Positions 6,274-12,623 of a DNA stretch of 12,623 nucleotides are shown piece after piece. Made by a program: the position numbers and the translations under genes. The stretch's first letter is position 1. Each line of letters starts with the position of its first letter. The stretch lies in NCBI GenBank assembly GCA_031282945.1, contig JAITCX010000170.1:1-12623 (forward strand). The letters run 5' to 3'. The notes under the pieces were generated by a model. The model saw nothing but the letters and a program-made list of their open reading frames with translations, did no database searches and had not been told where the DNA came from. Origin of the DNA: Elusimicrobiota bacterium (GTDB taxonomy: Bacteria; Elusimicrobiota; Endomicrobiia; Endomicrobiales; Endomicrobiaceae).

Positions 6274-6738
6274 TTATAGTTCTATTCCTAAACTCAAGAA
6301 AGCTTTTTCTATATCGTCTTGCAAAAATCCATTGCGCATAAAAAAATTTGCGCATCTTAAAACTGCTTTCCTATCATTTATATCAATATTTTTAAATTTT
6401 GCCTTAAACGCATTTACTATTTTCCGCTCTGGCAACTCTTGAATTTTTATATCTTTGAGAATTTGATCTATTATATTTTGCTCAATGGCATTTTCATTGA
6501 GTTTGCGCAAAATAAAATCTTGACCTTTAAATTTTGATAAGAGGTTTTGCGCTAAATTTTGCGCAAATTTTTTATCATCTACAAAACCTCTATTTTTCAA
6601 AGTTTGAATAGTTTCTAAAATTTCACTTTGGGCATATCCTTTATTATACAATTTCAAGCTCAGTTTTTTTTCTGATAGCGTTTGCTTAGCAAGAAGTTTT
6701 ATGGAAAACTGCAAAGCGTTTAAAGGCTCTTTTGGCAT
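6274..6738 (-). CDS. recX: RecX-family regulatory protein
   Basis: RecX binds RecA filaments and usually limits RecA activity. The protein has the family's repeated three-helix pattern. A first unit contains ALQFSIKLLAKQTLSEKKLSLKL (about 8-30) and ends with IQTLKNRGFVDDKKFAQN (43-60), where GFVDD..FA is the most recognisable RecX signature. Less conserved helical repeats follow up to KAVLRCANFFMRNGFLQDDIEKAF near the C-terminus. The length of 154 aa fits the short RecX class. Its ATG overlaps the stop of the upstream kinase gene as TAATG (6736-6740), which points to translational coupling; no independent strong ribosome binding site is seen. recA itself is not in the window. RecX sequences diverge strongly, so the assignment rests on pattern and length and not on catalytic residues. 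Confidence 0.85.
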   Translation of the reverse strand: MPKEPLNALQFSIKLLAKQTLSEKKLSLKLYNKGYAQSEILETIQTLKNRGFVDDKKFAQNLAQNLLSKFKGQDFILRKLNENAIEQNIIDQILKDIKIQELPERKIVNAFKAKFKNIDINDRKAVLRCANFFMRNGFLQDDIEKAFLSLGIEL

Positions 6739-7487
6739 TAAAGACTATCCACCACGTCTATAAAATTCATCAGCAATTCTCTCGTCTGCTCGGGATAATC
6801 CATAATTTTTGCCGCCGCCACAACGGGTATCCACTCCTGAACATACTGCTTGGATGTGCCGCTCTTTTCAGTATAAATCTTTAAATATTTATCGCCTATT
6901 TCGTCTTGCTCCGTGATATAAAAATGCAAAAATGTCAAAGCCGCATCGGCAGCTCCATTGCCCCTTGCAACATGCGACCACCCTATAATATAGGGTTTGC
7001 CGTCTTGCGAAATAATAATATTTGCTGGAATAAAATCCCCATGGCAAACTTTATCATGTTTAGGAGCAGAATCAACCCTTTCATGCAAATCATAGCGCAA
7101 AGTTGCATCCAAAATTTCTTTGGCCGCGCTAATTTTTCTGTGCATTTTGTCGCGCAAAGAATCCAAACGAGGAACTCTTTTTGAATGCACTTGCAGTTGG
7201 AGATCCACCAATAGATTTATATATTCATCAATTTTGGAAGGATTTTTTTTCATTAAATCCTCAAGCTTTTCGCCTTTAATATATTCCATGACAAGCGCCC
7301 ATTTTTCATCAATTTTTTTTACCTCCAAAATTTTAGGAATGCTTAAGCCTGTCTCCTCTATTCTGGCTTGATTTAAAGCCTCATTTAATGCGCTTATTTT
7401 CGCCACATTTGTATCAATCACTTTTACAATGGAACTTCCCTGAGTATAAATTGTTCTGCCTTTTCCCTTTGAAATTAGATTGTCCAT
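6738..7487 (-). CDS. Aminoglycoside-phosphotransferase-like (APH fold) kinase, substrate unknown
   Basis: This 249-aa protein has a protein-kinase-like fold of the APH superfamily (PF01636 type, close to the TIGR02172-like paralogous group). It opens with a glycine-rich loop, GKGRTIY (8-14), and a probable ATP-binding lysine in SIVKVID (K22). A hinge-like VMEYIKGEKLEDL (66-78) and the catalytic loop CHGDFIPANI (148-157) follow, with Asp151 and Asn156. The usual metal-binding IDW motif reads IIGW (167-170), so Asp is replaced by Gly169. The codon is GGG, two changes from either Asp codon, so a single base-calling error is unlikely. Residues 176-187 (GNGAADAALTFL) match the family's G..LADVA.T..L region. 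The substrate cannot be inferred; nothing suggests antibiotic resistance. The ribosome binding site AGAGGAG (7494-7500) precedes the ATG, and the gene lies 19 nt after the DUF362 gene. Confidence 0.82.
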   Translation of the reverse strand: MDNLISKGKGRTIYTQGSSIVKVIDTNVAKISALNEALNQARIEETGLSIPKILEVKKIDEKWALVMEYIKGEKLEDLMKKNPSKIDEYINLLVDLQLQVHSKRVPRLDSLRDKMHRKISAAKEILDATLRYDLHERVDSAPKHDKVCHGDFIPANIIISQDGKPYIIGWSHVARGNGAADAALTFLHFYITEQDEIGDKYLKIYTEKSGTSKQYVQEWIPVVAAAKIMDYPEQTRELLMNFIDVVDSL

Positions 7488-7506
7488 AAAAATCTCCTCT
7501 TTAAAT

Positions 7507-8553
7507 TTAAAATCTTATAAGCTCATATTCCCGTTTGCCAAGACCCAAACTCTGCGCGTAATCCAAACAAATACTTTCATCTATTTTATGAAAAATATTA
7601 CATATATCATTAACCCCGCATTCATTTTTTATCAAATCACAGCTAGCTTGGTCAATGCTTACCGGATCTTTGCTAGCCAAAACTCCAATATCCGCAATAA
7701 GCGGTTTATTATTTGCTTTTGCATGGCAGTCGCAATAAGGCGTGACATGCATTAAAAAATTTACATAAGATGCATTTTTATTTTTTAAAATTCCAAAGAC
7801 ATATTCAGCAATGCGCTCTTGTAAAATTTTGGAACTTTCATTGTCTAAAATATTTATCGCCGCGCTTTGGCAAAACGATGCGCACCGCCCGCACCCCAGA
7901 CATTTCGCCTCATCAACATTTATTTTGTCATCTATAAAATATAATGCATTTACAGGACAATTTTTAATGCATAAAAAACAAGCTTGACATTTTTTCATGT
8001 CAAAAATAGGAACCGCTATTTTATGCATTTGCCGCTTTCCCTCTTTAGCGGCGCATCCCATGGCGATATTTTTTAAAGCTCCCGCAAAACCAGTTAAAGC
8101 ATGCCCTTTTGCGTGGCTTAAAAAAATTAAGCCGCCGCAATCAAAAATAGCGGGAGCTATAAAAATCTTTTTAAAATGTTTTAAATTTACATCCACGCAA
8201 ACTTGCCCATTTCCTTTTAAGCCGTCTGCAATAATCACAGGACATGCGCAATTTTCAATATTAAAACCATGTTTATTTGCAATCAATAAATGATGATAGG
8301 CATCCGCCCGCCAGCCATTGTAAAGCGTTGAAGAGTCCGTCAAAAAAGGGAAAGCTGTTTTTTGTCTAACAATTTCCGCAACCGTCTTTACATATTTAGG
8401 TTTAATAAAACCTTCAACGCCTTTCTCGCCAAAATGAATTTTTAAAGCTAAAAATTGTTTAGCTTTAACATGCCAAAAAGTATCGGCTCTTTTTAAAAAT
8501 GCGCCCAACTCATTTAATCTATCTGCTTTTAAAAAATATACTTTGCTTTTCAT
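7507..8553 (-). CDS. DUF362-domain protein with two [4Fe-4S] ferredoxin motifs
   Basis: The first 170 residues form a DUF362 domain, with conserved patches such as ALKIHFGEKG (36-45), FLTDSSTLYNG (70-80) and FLSHAKGH (144-151). Two classic cluster motifs follow: C189-x2-C192-x2-C195-x3-C199-P and C218-x2-C221-x2-C224-x3-C228. The C-terminal part returns to the DUF362 pattern, with YCDCHAK and DIGVLASKDPVSIDQA. The protein has 348 aa, no signal peptide and no membrane segment, so it is probably a cytoplasmic electron-transfer or redox protein. Its reaction is not known. Proteins of this layout are common in anaerobes, which hints at an anaerobic host. Its ATG overlaps the stop codon of the upstream pseudouridine synthase gene (TAATG, 8551-8555). 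No strong ribosome binding site is present, which fits coupling. Confidence 0.88.
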   Translation of the reverse strand: MKSKVYFLKADRLNELGAFLKRADTFWHVKAKQFLALKIHFGEKGVEGFIKPKYVKTVAEIVRQKTAFPFLTDSSTLYNGWRADAYHHLLIANKHGFNIENCACPVIIADGLKGNGQVCVDVNLKHFKKIFIAPAIFDCGGLIFLSHAKGHALTGFAGALKNIAMGCAAKEGKRQMHKIAVPIFDMKKCQACFLCIKNCPVNALYFIDDKINVDEAKCLGCGRCASFCQSAAINILDNESSKILQERIAEYVFGILKNKNASYVNFLMHVTPYCDCHAKANNKPLIADIGVLASKDPVSIDQASCDLIKNECGVNDICNIFHKIDESICLDYAQSLGLGKREYELIRF

Positions 8554-9296
8554 TATTTACAATATTTTCTCATTTGTTTAAGCGTAACTTCAAAATCTTT
8601 TGGCACAGGAGCTTGCAATTGCAATTGTTTGCCTGATAAAGATAAAAGATTCATTTGACTTAAATGCATAGTAAGTCTATCTATCAACGGTTTTTCTTTT
8701 TGGTTTGGCGCAATTTTATAACGGCGTTTAAAACTAGATAAAAATATCGGATCGCTTGTAGAATAAATTGGATCTATCGCCAAAGGCGTTCCTATACTTT
8801 TAAAATGCGCCCGCATTTGATTTTTAAAATGAGTCAACGGTCTTGCCGAAACTAAAGTATATGTCTTAAAAGCTTCTAAAATTTTATATTCCGTTTTAGC
8901 TTTTTTCCCATTTGGATTTACATAAGTTTTATCGTCTGAAATTTCCAAACCAGTATCTATGACTGAACTCATAGAACTTTTATCTGTTAAAAAACTCTCG
9001 TCTATAGTTCCAATGAGCAAAAGAGTAAATTCTAAATTTATTTCATTTTTTGCAAATTGTTTTTTTATAAATTCTTGAGCATTTTTATTCTTTGCAAAAA
9101 CAATTATTCCTGAAGCGTTTTTATCTATGCTGTGAATTGCAAAAAGCTCAGCGTCTATTTGCTTTTCAAGGTCGGCTTTCAAATTTTTCCTTTCATATTT
9201 TAAATGTTTTGGATCCGCTAAAACATCAATGCCGGAGGGCTTTAAAGCCGCAATTAAATCATCATCTGAAAATAAAATTTCTATTTTACTTTTCAT
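8553..9296 (-). CDS. RluA-family RNA pseudouridine synthase, divergent active-site motif
   Basis: RluA-family enzymes isomerise uridine to pseudouridine in rRNA or tRNA. The opening ILFSDDDLIAALKPSGIDVL (7-26) matches the family's start, where 'L(N)KP.G..V' is typical. The catalytic region reads AIHSIDKNASGIIVFAKN (53-70), where most members have HRLDKxTSG. The catalytic Asp is kept (D58), but Arg is replaced by Ser56. Later, RPLTHFKNQMRAHFKSIGTP stands for the usual GRTHQIRVHL..IG.P, followed by DPIYS (equivalent to GDxxYG). The length of 247 aa leaves no room for an S4 domain. The start overlaps the ligA stop as ATGA (9293-9296). The target RNA cannot be assigned; catalytic competence is likely but less certain than for a canonical member. 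Confidence 0.85.
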   Translation of the reverse strand: MKSKIEILFSDDDLIAALKPSGIDVLADPKHLKYERKNLKADLEKQIDAELFAIHSIDKNASGIIVFAKNKNAQEFIKKQFAKNEINLEFTLLLIGTIDESFLTDKSSMSSVIDTGLEISDDKTYVNPNGKKAKTEYKILEAFKTYTLVSARPLTHFKNQMRAHFKSIGTPLAIDPIYSTSDPIFLSSFKRRYKIAPNQKEKPLIDRLTMHLSQMNLLSLSGKQLQLQAPVPKDFEVTLKQMRKYCK

Positions 9297-11293
9297 AATA
9301 GTTTTTCAAAATCTTCTTGAGTTAAAATTTTTATATTTAGTTCTTTAGCTTTTGAAAGTTTAGAACCTGCATTTTTACCCGCTAAAACAAAATCGGTATT
9401 TTTGCTGACGGAGTTTACAACTTTTCCGCCCTCGCTTTTAATTATTTCGGTGGCTTGCTGTCTTGTCCATTTTTCAAGTTCGCCAGTTAAAACAAATGTT
9501 TTTTGTAAAAATTTCGCTGAGTTTATATTTTGGCGCGGCTGCGTCATATTTAAGCCCGCCGCTTTTAGCGTCTCTATCATTTTTATTACTTGGGCTTGAG
9601 CAAAAAATTCTTTTAAGGATAGAGCTAAAACATCCCCTATTTCATCAATCTTTATAAGCTCCTCAAAACTTGCGGCAATTAATGCATCCATATTTCCAAA
9701 AACATCCGCTAAAGTATCTGAGGCTCTTTGACCTACATGCCTTATGCCAAAAGCAAAAATTAATTTACTTAAAGGGCGCATTTTACTTTTTTGAATCGCT
9801 TCAATTAAATTACTTGCTTTTTTTTCTTTAAAAAGCTCTATTTCCAAAAAATCTTTCTCGCCAAGTTTATAAATATCCGCAAGCGTTTTTATTTTATCTT
9901 TGGCAATTAAATTTTTTACAACAGCTTTTCCAAGCCCGTCAATATCCAAAGCGTTTTTACTTGCAAAATGCAAAACATGCCTTTCAAATTGCGCTGGACA
10001 ATCGGGATTTATACATCTATATGCAACTTCCTCTTCCTTTTCTTTTATGAGCTTGCTTTTGCAAGAAGGACATTCTTGAGGAGGTTTAAAAAAATCCTCG
10101 CTTCTTTTTTCTACAACTTTTATAATTTTTGGAATTACCTCGCCCGCTCTTTCAATCAAAACCTCATCGCCCGCATTGACATTAAGCCTTTGAATTTCCT
10201 CAAAATTATGTAGAGTTGCATGCGAAATTGTAACGCCCGCCAAACTTACAGGCTCCAAATTTGCAATGGGAGTAACAACGCCGGTGCGTCCAACTGCAAC
10301 GCTTATAGAAATAATTTTTGTTATAGCTTGTTTTGCGGCAAATTTATAAGCTACCGCCCATTTGGGACTTTTGTTTGTATACCCAATTTCATTTTGAAGA
10401 GAAAATTCATTTACTTTTATAACAAGGCCGTCTATCTCATAACCCAAAGAATCTTTTTTTGTAGCCATTTCATCTATAAAATTTAAAATTTCATCTATAT
10501 TTTTAAAAAGTTTAATGTTTTCTTGAAGTTTAAAACCGCATTTTTTTACATACTGCAAAAAATCCCAATGCGTTGAAAATAAAACTTTCTTTGATTCCAT
10601 TTTTCCAAAAGAATGCACAAAAAATTTTAAATTTCTATGAGCCGTTATGCTCACATTTTTTTGTCTCAAAGAACCGCTGGCGGCATTTCTCTCATTTGCA
10701 AATTTTTTTTGGCCGTCTGTTAAATCAGCATTTAAACTTTCAAATGTTTGTTTGTCCATATAAACTTCCCCCCTAATATCAAAAAGACTTGGGGGTTGGC
10801 GGGTTTCCAAAACTTGCGCTATATCTTTTATTGTCTTTGCATTTTCCGTCACATCTTCGCCGATTTCGCCGTCTCCTCTTGTTGCGGCAGTAGATAATTT
10901 TCCGTCCACATATAAAAGACTTAAACTCAAACCGTCAACTTTTGGTTCAACTACAAAATCCAAATTTTTAACTTCAATATTTTTAGCTTCAATATTTTTT
11001 ACTATGCGATCATACCAGCTGACAACTTCATCTTTAGAGTATGTATTGTCCAAAGACAGCATTGGAGCTAAATGTTTAATAGGAGCAAAAGTGGACGATC
11101 TATTTCCCGAAACTTTTTGCGTAGGAGAATCTTTTCTAATGAGATCTGGATTTTCCCTTTCCAATGCAATGAGTTCTTGGACAAGAGCATCGTATTGCGA
11201 GTCAGAAATAATTGGCGCATTTTTTTGATAATAAAGTTTATCTTGCTTATTTATTTCATCAATCAAAAAATCCATGCGCTGACGGACATTCAT
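9293..11293 (-). CDS. ligA: NAD+-dependent DNA ligase LigA
   Basis: LigA seals 5'-phosphate/3'-OH nicks using NAD+, joining Okazaki fragments and finishing excision repair. Domain Ia (1-65) has the NAD-binding YYQKNAPIISDSQYD pattern. The adenylation domain has the nucleophile K118 in EPKVDG, then TRGDGEIGEDVTEN (138-151) and the RGEVYM motif (174-179). An OB fold follows. The zinc finger uses C408, C411, C427 and C432. Helix-hairpin-helix repeats (about 445-590) and a C-terminal BRCT domain (about 597-666) complete it. The length of 666 aa is standard. A 15-bp microduplication just before the adenylation lysine yields KNIEA-KNIEV-KNLDF. The start has AAAGGAG 4 nt upstream and overlaps the hisB stop as ATGA (11290-11293). 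All key residues are intact. Confidence 0.99.
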   Translation of the reverse strand: MNVRQRMDFLIDEINKQDKLYYQKNAPIISDSQYDALVQELIALERENPDLIRKDSPTQKVSGNRSSTFAPIKHLAPMLSLDNTYSKDEVVSWYDRIVKNIEAKNIEVKNLDFVVEPKVDGLSLSLLYVDGKLSTAATRGDGEIGEDVTENAKTIKDIAQVLETRQPPSLFDIRGEVYMDKQTFESLNADLTDGQKKFANERNAASGSLRQKNVSITAHRNLKFFVHSFGKMESKKVLFSTHWDFLQYVKKCGFKLQENIKLFKNIDEILNFIDEMATKKDSLGYEIDGLVIKVNEFSLQNEIGYTNKSPKWAVAYKFAAKQAITKIISISVAVGRTGVVTPIANLEPVSLAGVTISHATLHNFEEIQRLNVNAGDEVLIERAGEVIPKIIKVVEKRSEDFFKPPQECPSCKSKLIKEKEEEVAYRCINPDCPAQFERHVLHFASKNALDIDGLGKAVVKNLIAKDKIKTLADIYKLGEKDFLEIELFKEKKASNLIEAIQKSKMRPLSKLIFAFGIRHVGQRASDTLADVFGNMDALIAASFEELIKIDEIGDVLALSLKEFFAQAQVIKMIETLKAAGLNMTQPRQNINSAKFLQKTFVLTGELEKWTRQQATEIIKSEGGKVVNSVSKNTDFVLAGKNAGSKLSKAKELNIKILTQEDFEKLL

Positions 11294-11874
11294 AAAACTC
11301 CTTTCGTAGAGGGGACTTTTGAGCTTTTTGTTTTGGCGATAGCTTGCTTTAAAGCCCTGCCGAAACCCTTAAATATGCTTTCTGCAATGTGATGATTATT
11401 GCGGCCTTTTAACATTTTTATATGTAAGGTCATAAGCGCATTTGAAGCAAGCGCATAAAAAAATTCTTGTATTAAATCATAATTAAATCCAGTTGTTTGA
11501 AACTTTATGTCAACTTCATAACTCAAAAAAGGCCGCCCCGATAAATCCAAAGCTATATAACTTAAAGCCTCGTCCATAGGCAGTAAAAAATTTCCATAGC
11601 GCGCAATTCCCTTTTTATCGCCTAAACATTCTTTTAAAGCTTTGCCCAAAGTTATGCCGATATCCTCTATGAGATGATGATCGTCTATCTCCGTGTCGCC
11701 TGCCGCTTTAATATCTAAAGTTATGCCCGCATGAGCGGCAAATAAATTTAACATGTGATCCATAAAAGGCAGGCTTGTGGCAATTTTAGATTTTTCCGCT
11801 TTATCTAAGTCTAAGCTCAGAGAAATTTGCGTTTCAGTTGTATTTCTAATAATTTTTGATTTGCGCCGCTTCAT
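11290..11874 (-). CDS. hisB: Imidazoleglycerol-phosphate dehydratase HisB (monofunctional)
   Basis: HisB catalyses the sixth step of histidine biosynthesis, dehydrating imidazole-glycerol phosphate to imidazole-acetol phosphate, in the cytoplasm with Mn2+. The two metal-binding halves are visible: PFMDHML (36-42) with DDHHLIEDIGITLGKAL (64-80), and GRNNHHIAESIFKGFGRAL (157-175). The family's C-terminal signature KVPSTKGVL is present. The length of 194 aa is that of the stand-alone dehydratase, without the N-terminal histidinol-phosphatase domain found in E. coli. AAGGA lies upstream of the ATG, and a 54-bp AT-rich gap separates it from the glycosylase gene. No other his gene is in the window, so the gene is detached from any his operon here; it is coupled to ligA by an ATGA overlap. 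Confidence 0.98.
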   Translation of the reverse strand: MKRRKSKIIRNTTETQISLSLDLDKAEKSKIATSLPFMDHMLNLFAAHAGITLDIKAAGDTEIDDHHLIEDIGITLGKALKECLGDKKGIARYGNFLLPMDEALSYIALDLSGRPFLSYEVDIKFQTTGFNYDLIQEFFYALASNALMTLHIKMLKGRNNHHIAESIFKGFGRALKQAIAKTKSSKVPSTKGVL

Positions 11875-11928
11875 ATTTTTTCCTTTTAATAATTATTAAT
11901 TTTGCCGTCAAATAAAATTTAAAAATAT

Positions 11929-12623
11929 TTATTTAGTTTGTAAAAATTTCATCACTGCCTGCATATCTTTCCACACATCTTTTTTAAGAGATGGATTTCT
12001 CAAAAGAGCGGCGGGATGATAAGTGGGCATTAAAGAAATATTTTTATAAGAAAAAAACTTTCCCCTCAATGCGCTAATCGGCTCTTGCGTTTGCAGCAAA
12101 AGTTTAGCTGACGGCGCGCCGAGCGCTACTATAATTTTAGGTTGTATAATTTCAATTTGTTGATCTAAAAATTTTTTACAGCATGCGGATTCTTCTGGGG
12201 TGGGAGGTCTGTCGTTTGAACGGCTTTGGGGATTTGTTGGATCTTTCATTGGATGGCACTTAACTATATTGGTGATATAAACTTGCTCTCTCTTATAACC
12301 CATCGCTTCAATTATTTTTGTCAAAAGCTCGCCCGCTCTGCCTATAAAAGGCAAGCCCTCATGATCTTCTTTAAAGCCCGGCCCCTCGCCCACAAACATC
12401 AATTGCGCATTTGGATTTCCGCTCCCAAAAACACAGTTTAACCGCTCATAACCAAGATCGCATTCTCTGCAATTTTGAGCCTGAATTTTTAAAACTTCTA
12501 GTTGAGAAATTTTATCAGCGTCATCTGATTTGATAGTATCGCCTTTATTTTCTTTTGCGCCGTCAAGATCATTATAATAAGGGGCAACTTTTTGTTGGAA
12601 ATCTGCAGATTTAGTATCTTTTT
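11929..12623 (-). CDS. Uracil-DNA glycosylase, family 4 ([4Fe-4S] type), 5' end cut by window edge
   Basis: This enzyme removes uracil from DNA, starting base excision repair. The reading frame is open to the right edge, so the true start is outside; 230 residues are visible. After a hydrophilic N-terminal stretch come the cluster cysteines NCRECDLGYERLNCVFGSGNP (first two Cys codons within 12460-12471) leading into LMFVGEGPG. Motif A is GEGPGFKED..GLPFIGRAGELL. Motif B is YHPAALLRNP near the C-terminus. The remaining cluster cysteines are in KCHP and ESACCKKFL. This pattern is family 4, not the Ung family. A TTG/ATG start near 12400 would delete two cluster ligands and the FGSGNP segment, so it is not the real start. 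The N-terminal stretch (residues upstream of about 12500) is charged and looks like the usual variable linker of this family. Confidence 0.95.
   Translation of the reverse strand, partial: KDTKSADFQQKVAPYYNDLDGAKENKGDTIKSDDADKISQLEVLKIQAQNCRECDLGYERLNCVFGSGNPNAQLMFVGEGPGFKEDHEGLPFIGRAGELLTKIIEAMGYKREQVYITNIVKCHPMKDPTNPQSRSNDRPPTPEESACCKKFLDQQIEIIQPKIIVALGAPSAKLLLQTQEPISALRGKFFSYKNISLMPTYHPAALLRNPSLKKDVWKDMQAVMKFLQTK

Noticed and set aside
6738..7487. Bud32/Kae1-associated kinase or an aminoglycoside resistance gene
   Set aside because: Motif spacing and the GNGAADAALTFL region fit the general APH-like family, not Bud32, and nothing links it to resistance genes or mobile DNA.
11929..12402. 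Glycosylase starting at TTG/ATG near 12400
   Set aside because: The frame continues upstream with the conserved NCREC...FGSGNP region that holds two iron-sulfur ligands, so the gene runs off the window edge.

Overview
This is an AT-rich bacterial chromosome segment (about one third G+C by eye). Every gene I can support lies on the minus strand, so transcription runs from the right edge to the left. The genes are core housekeeping and repair genes, with one accessory-type ATPase gene at the left edge. The family mix and base composition would fit an Elusimicrobiota/Endomicrobium-like host, but that is a guess from general impression; no marker in the window settles it.

Layout in transcription order. 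A family-4 uracil-DNA glycosylase (5' end outside the window) is followed by hisB, ligA, an RluA-type pseudouridine synthase, a DUF362 double-[4Fe-4S] protein, an aminoglycoside-phosphotransferase-like kinase, recX and ptsH (HPr). From hisB to recX the genes overlap at their stop/start codons (ATGA, ATGA, TAATG, then a 19-nt gap, then TAATG), so they read as one translationally coupled operon. A long GC-capped hairpin separates ptsH from miaB. miaB overlaps a membrane-anchored lytic transglycosylase by 11 nt.

A roughly 800-bp stretch without a credible gene (3211-4009) follows. It holds three kinds of repeat. Next to the transglycosylase is an imperfect 113-bp tandem repeat rich in CAACAACAA (3754-3981). 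Next is a 219-bp MITE-like inverted-repeat element with a GC-rich hairpin core (3596-3814). Next to mutS is a decayed array of about 50-bp units, each carrying a CTCTTTT/AAAAGAG hairpin (about 3250-3480).

mutS comes next. Its coding region almost certainly starts at an ATT codon, 30 nt upstream of the first ATG and just behind a strong AAGGAAGG ribosome binding site. The left edge holds the 5' part of an AAA-ATPase-like (PF09820/DUF1703-type) gene.

Together the window concentrates DNA repair functions on one strand: uracil excision, nick sealing, RecA modulation and mismatch repair. RNA modification (miaB, the RluA homologue) and single genes from other pathways lie among them. Three enzymes carry substitutions at textbook key positions: the kinase has Gly where the metal-binding Asp is expected, HPr has Lys at the regulatory Ser46 position, and the RluA homologue has HSID instead of HRLD. 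I see no CRISPR array, tRNA, rRNA, transposase or phage gene.
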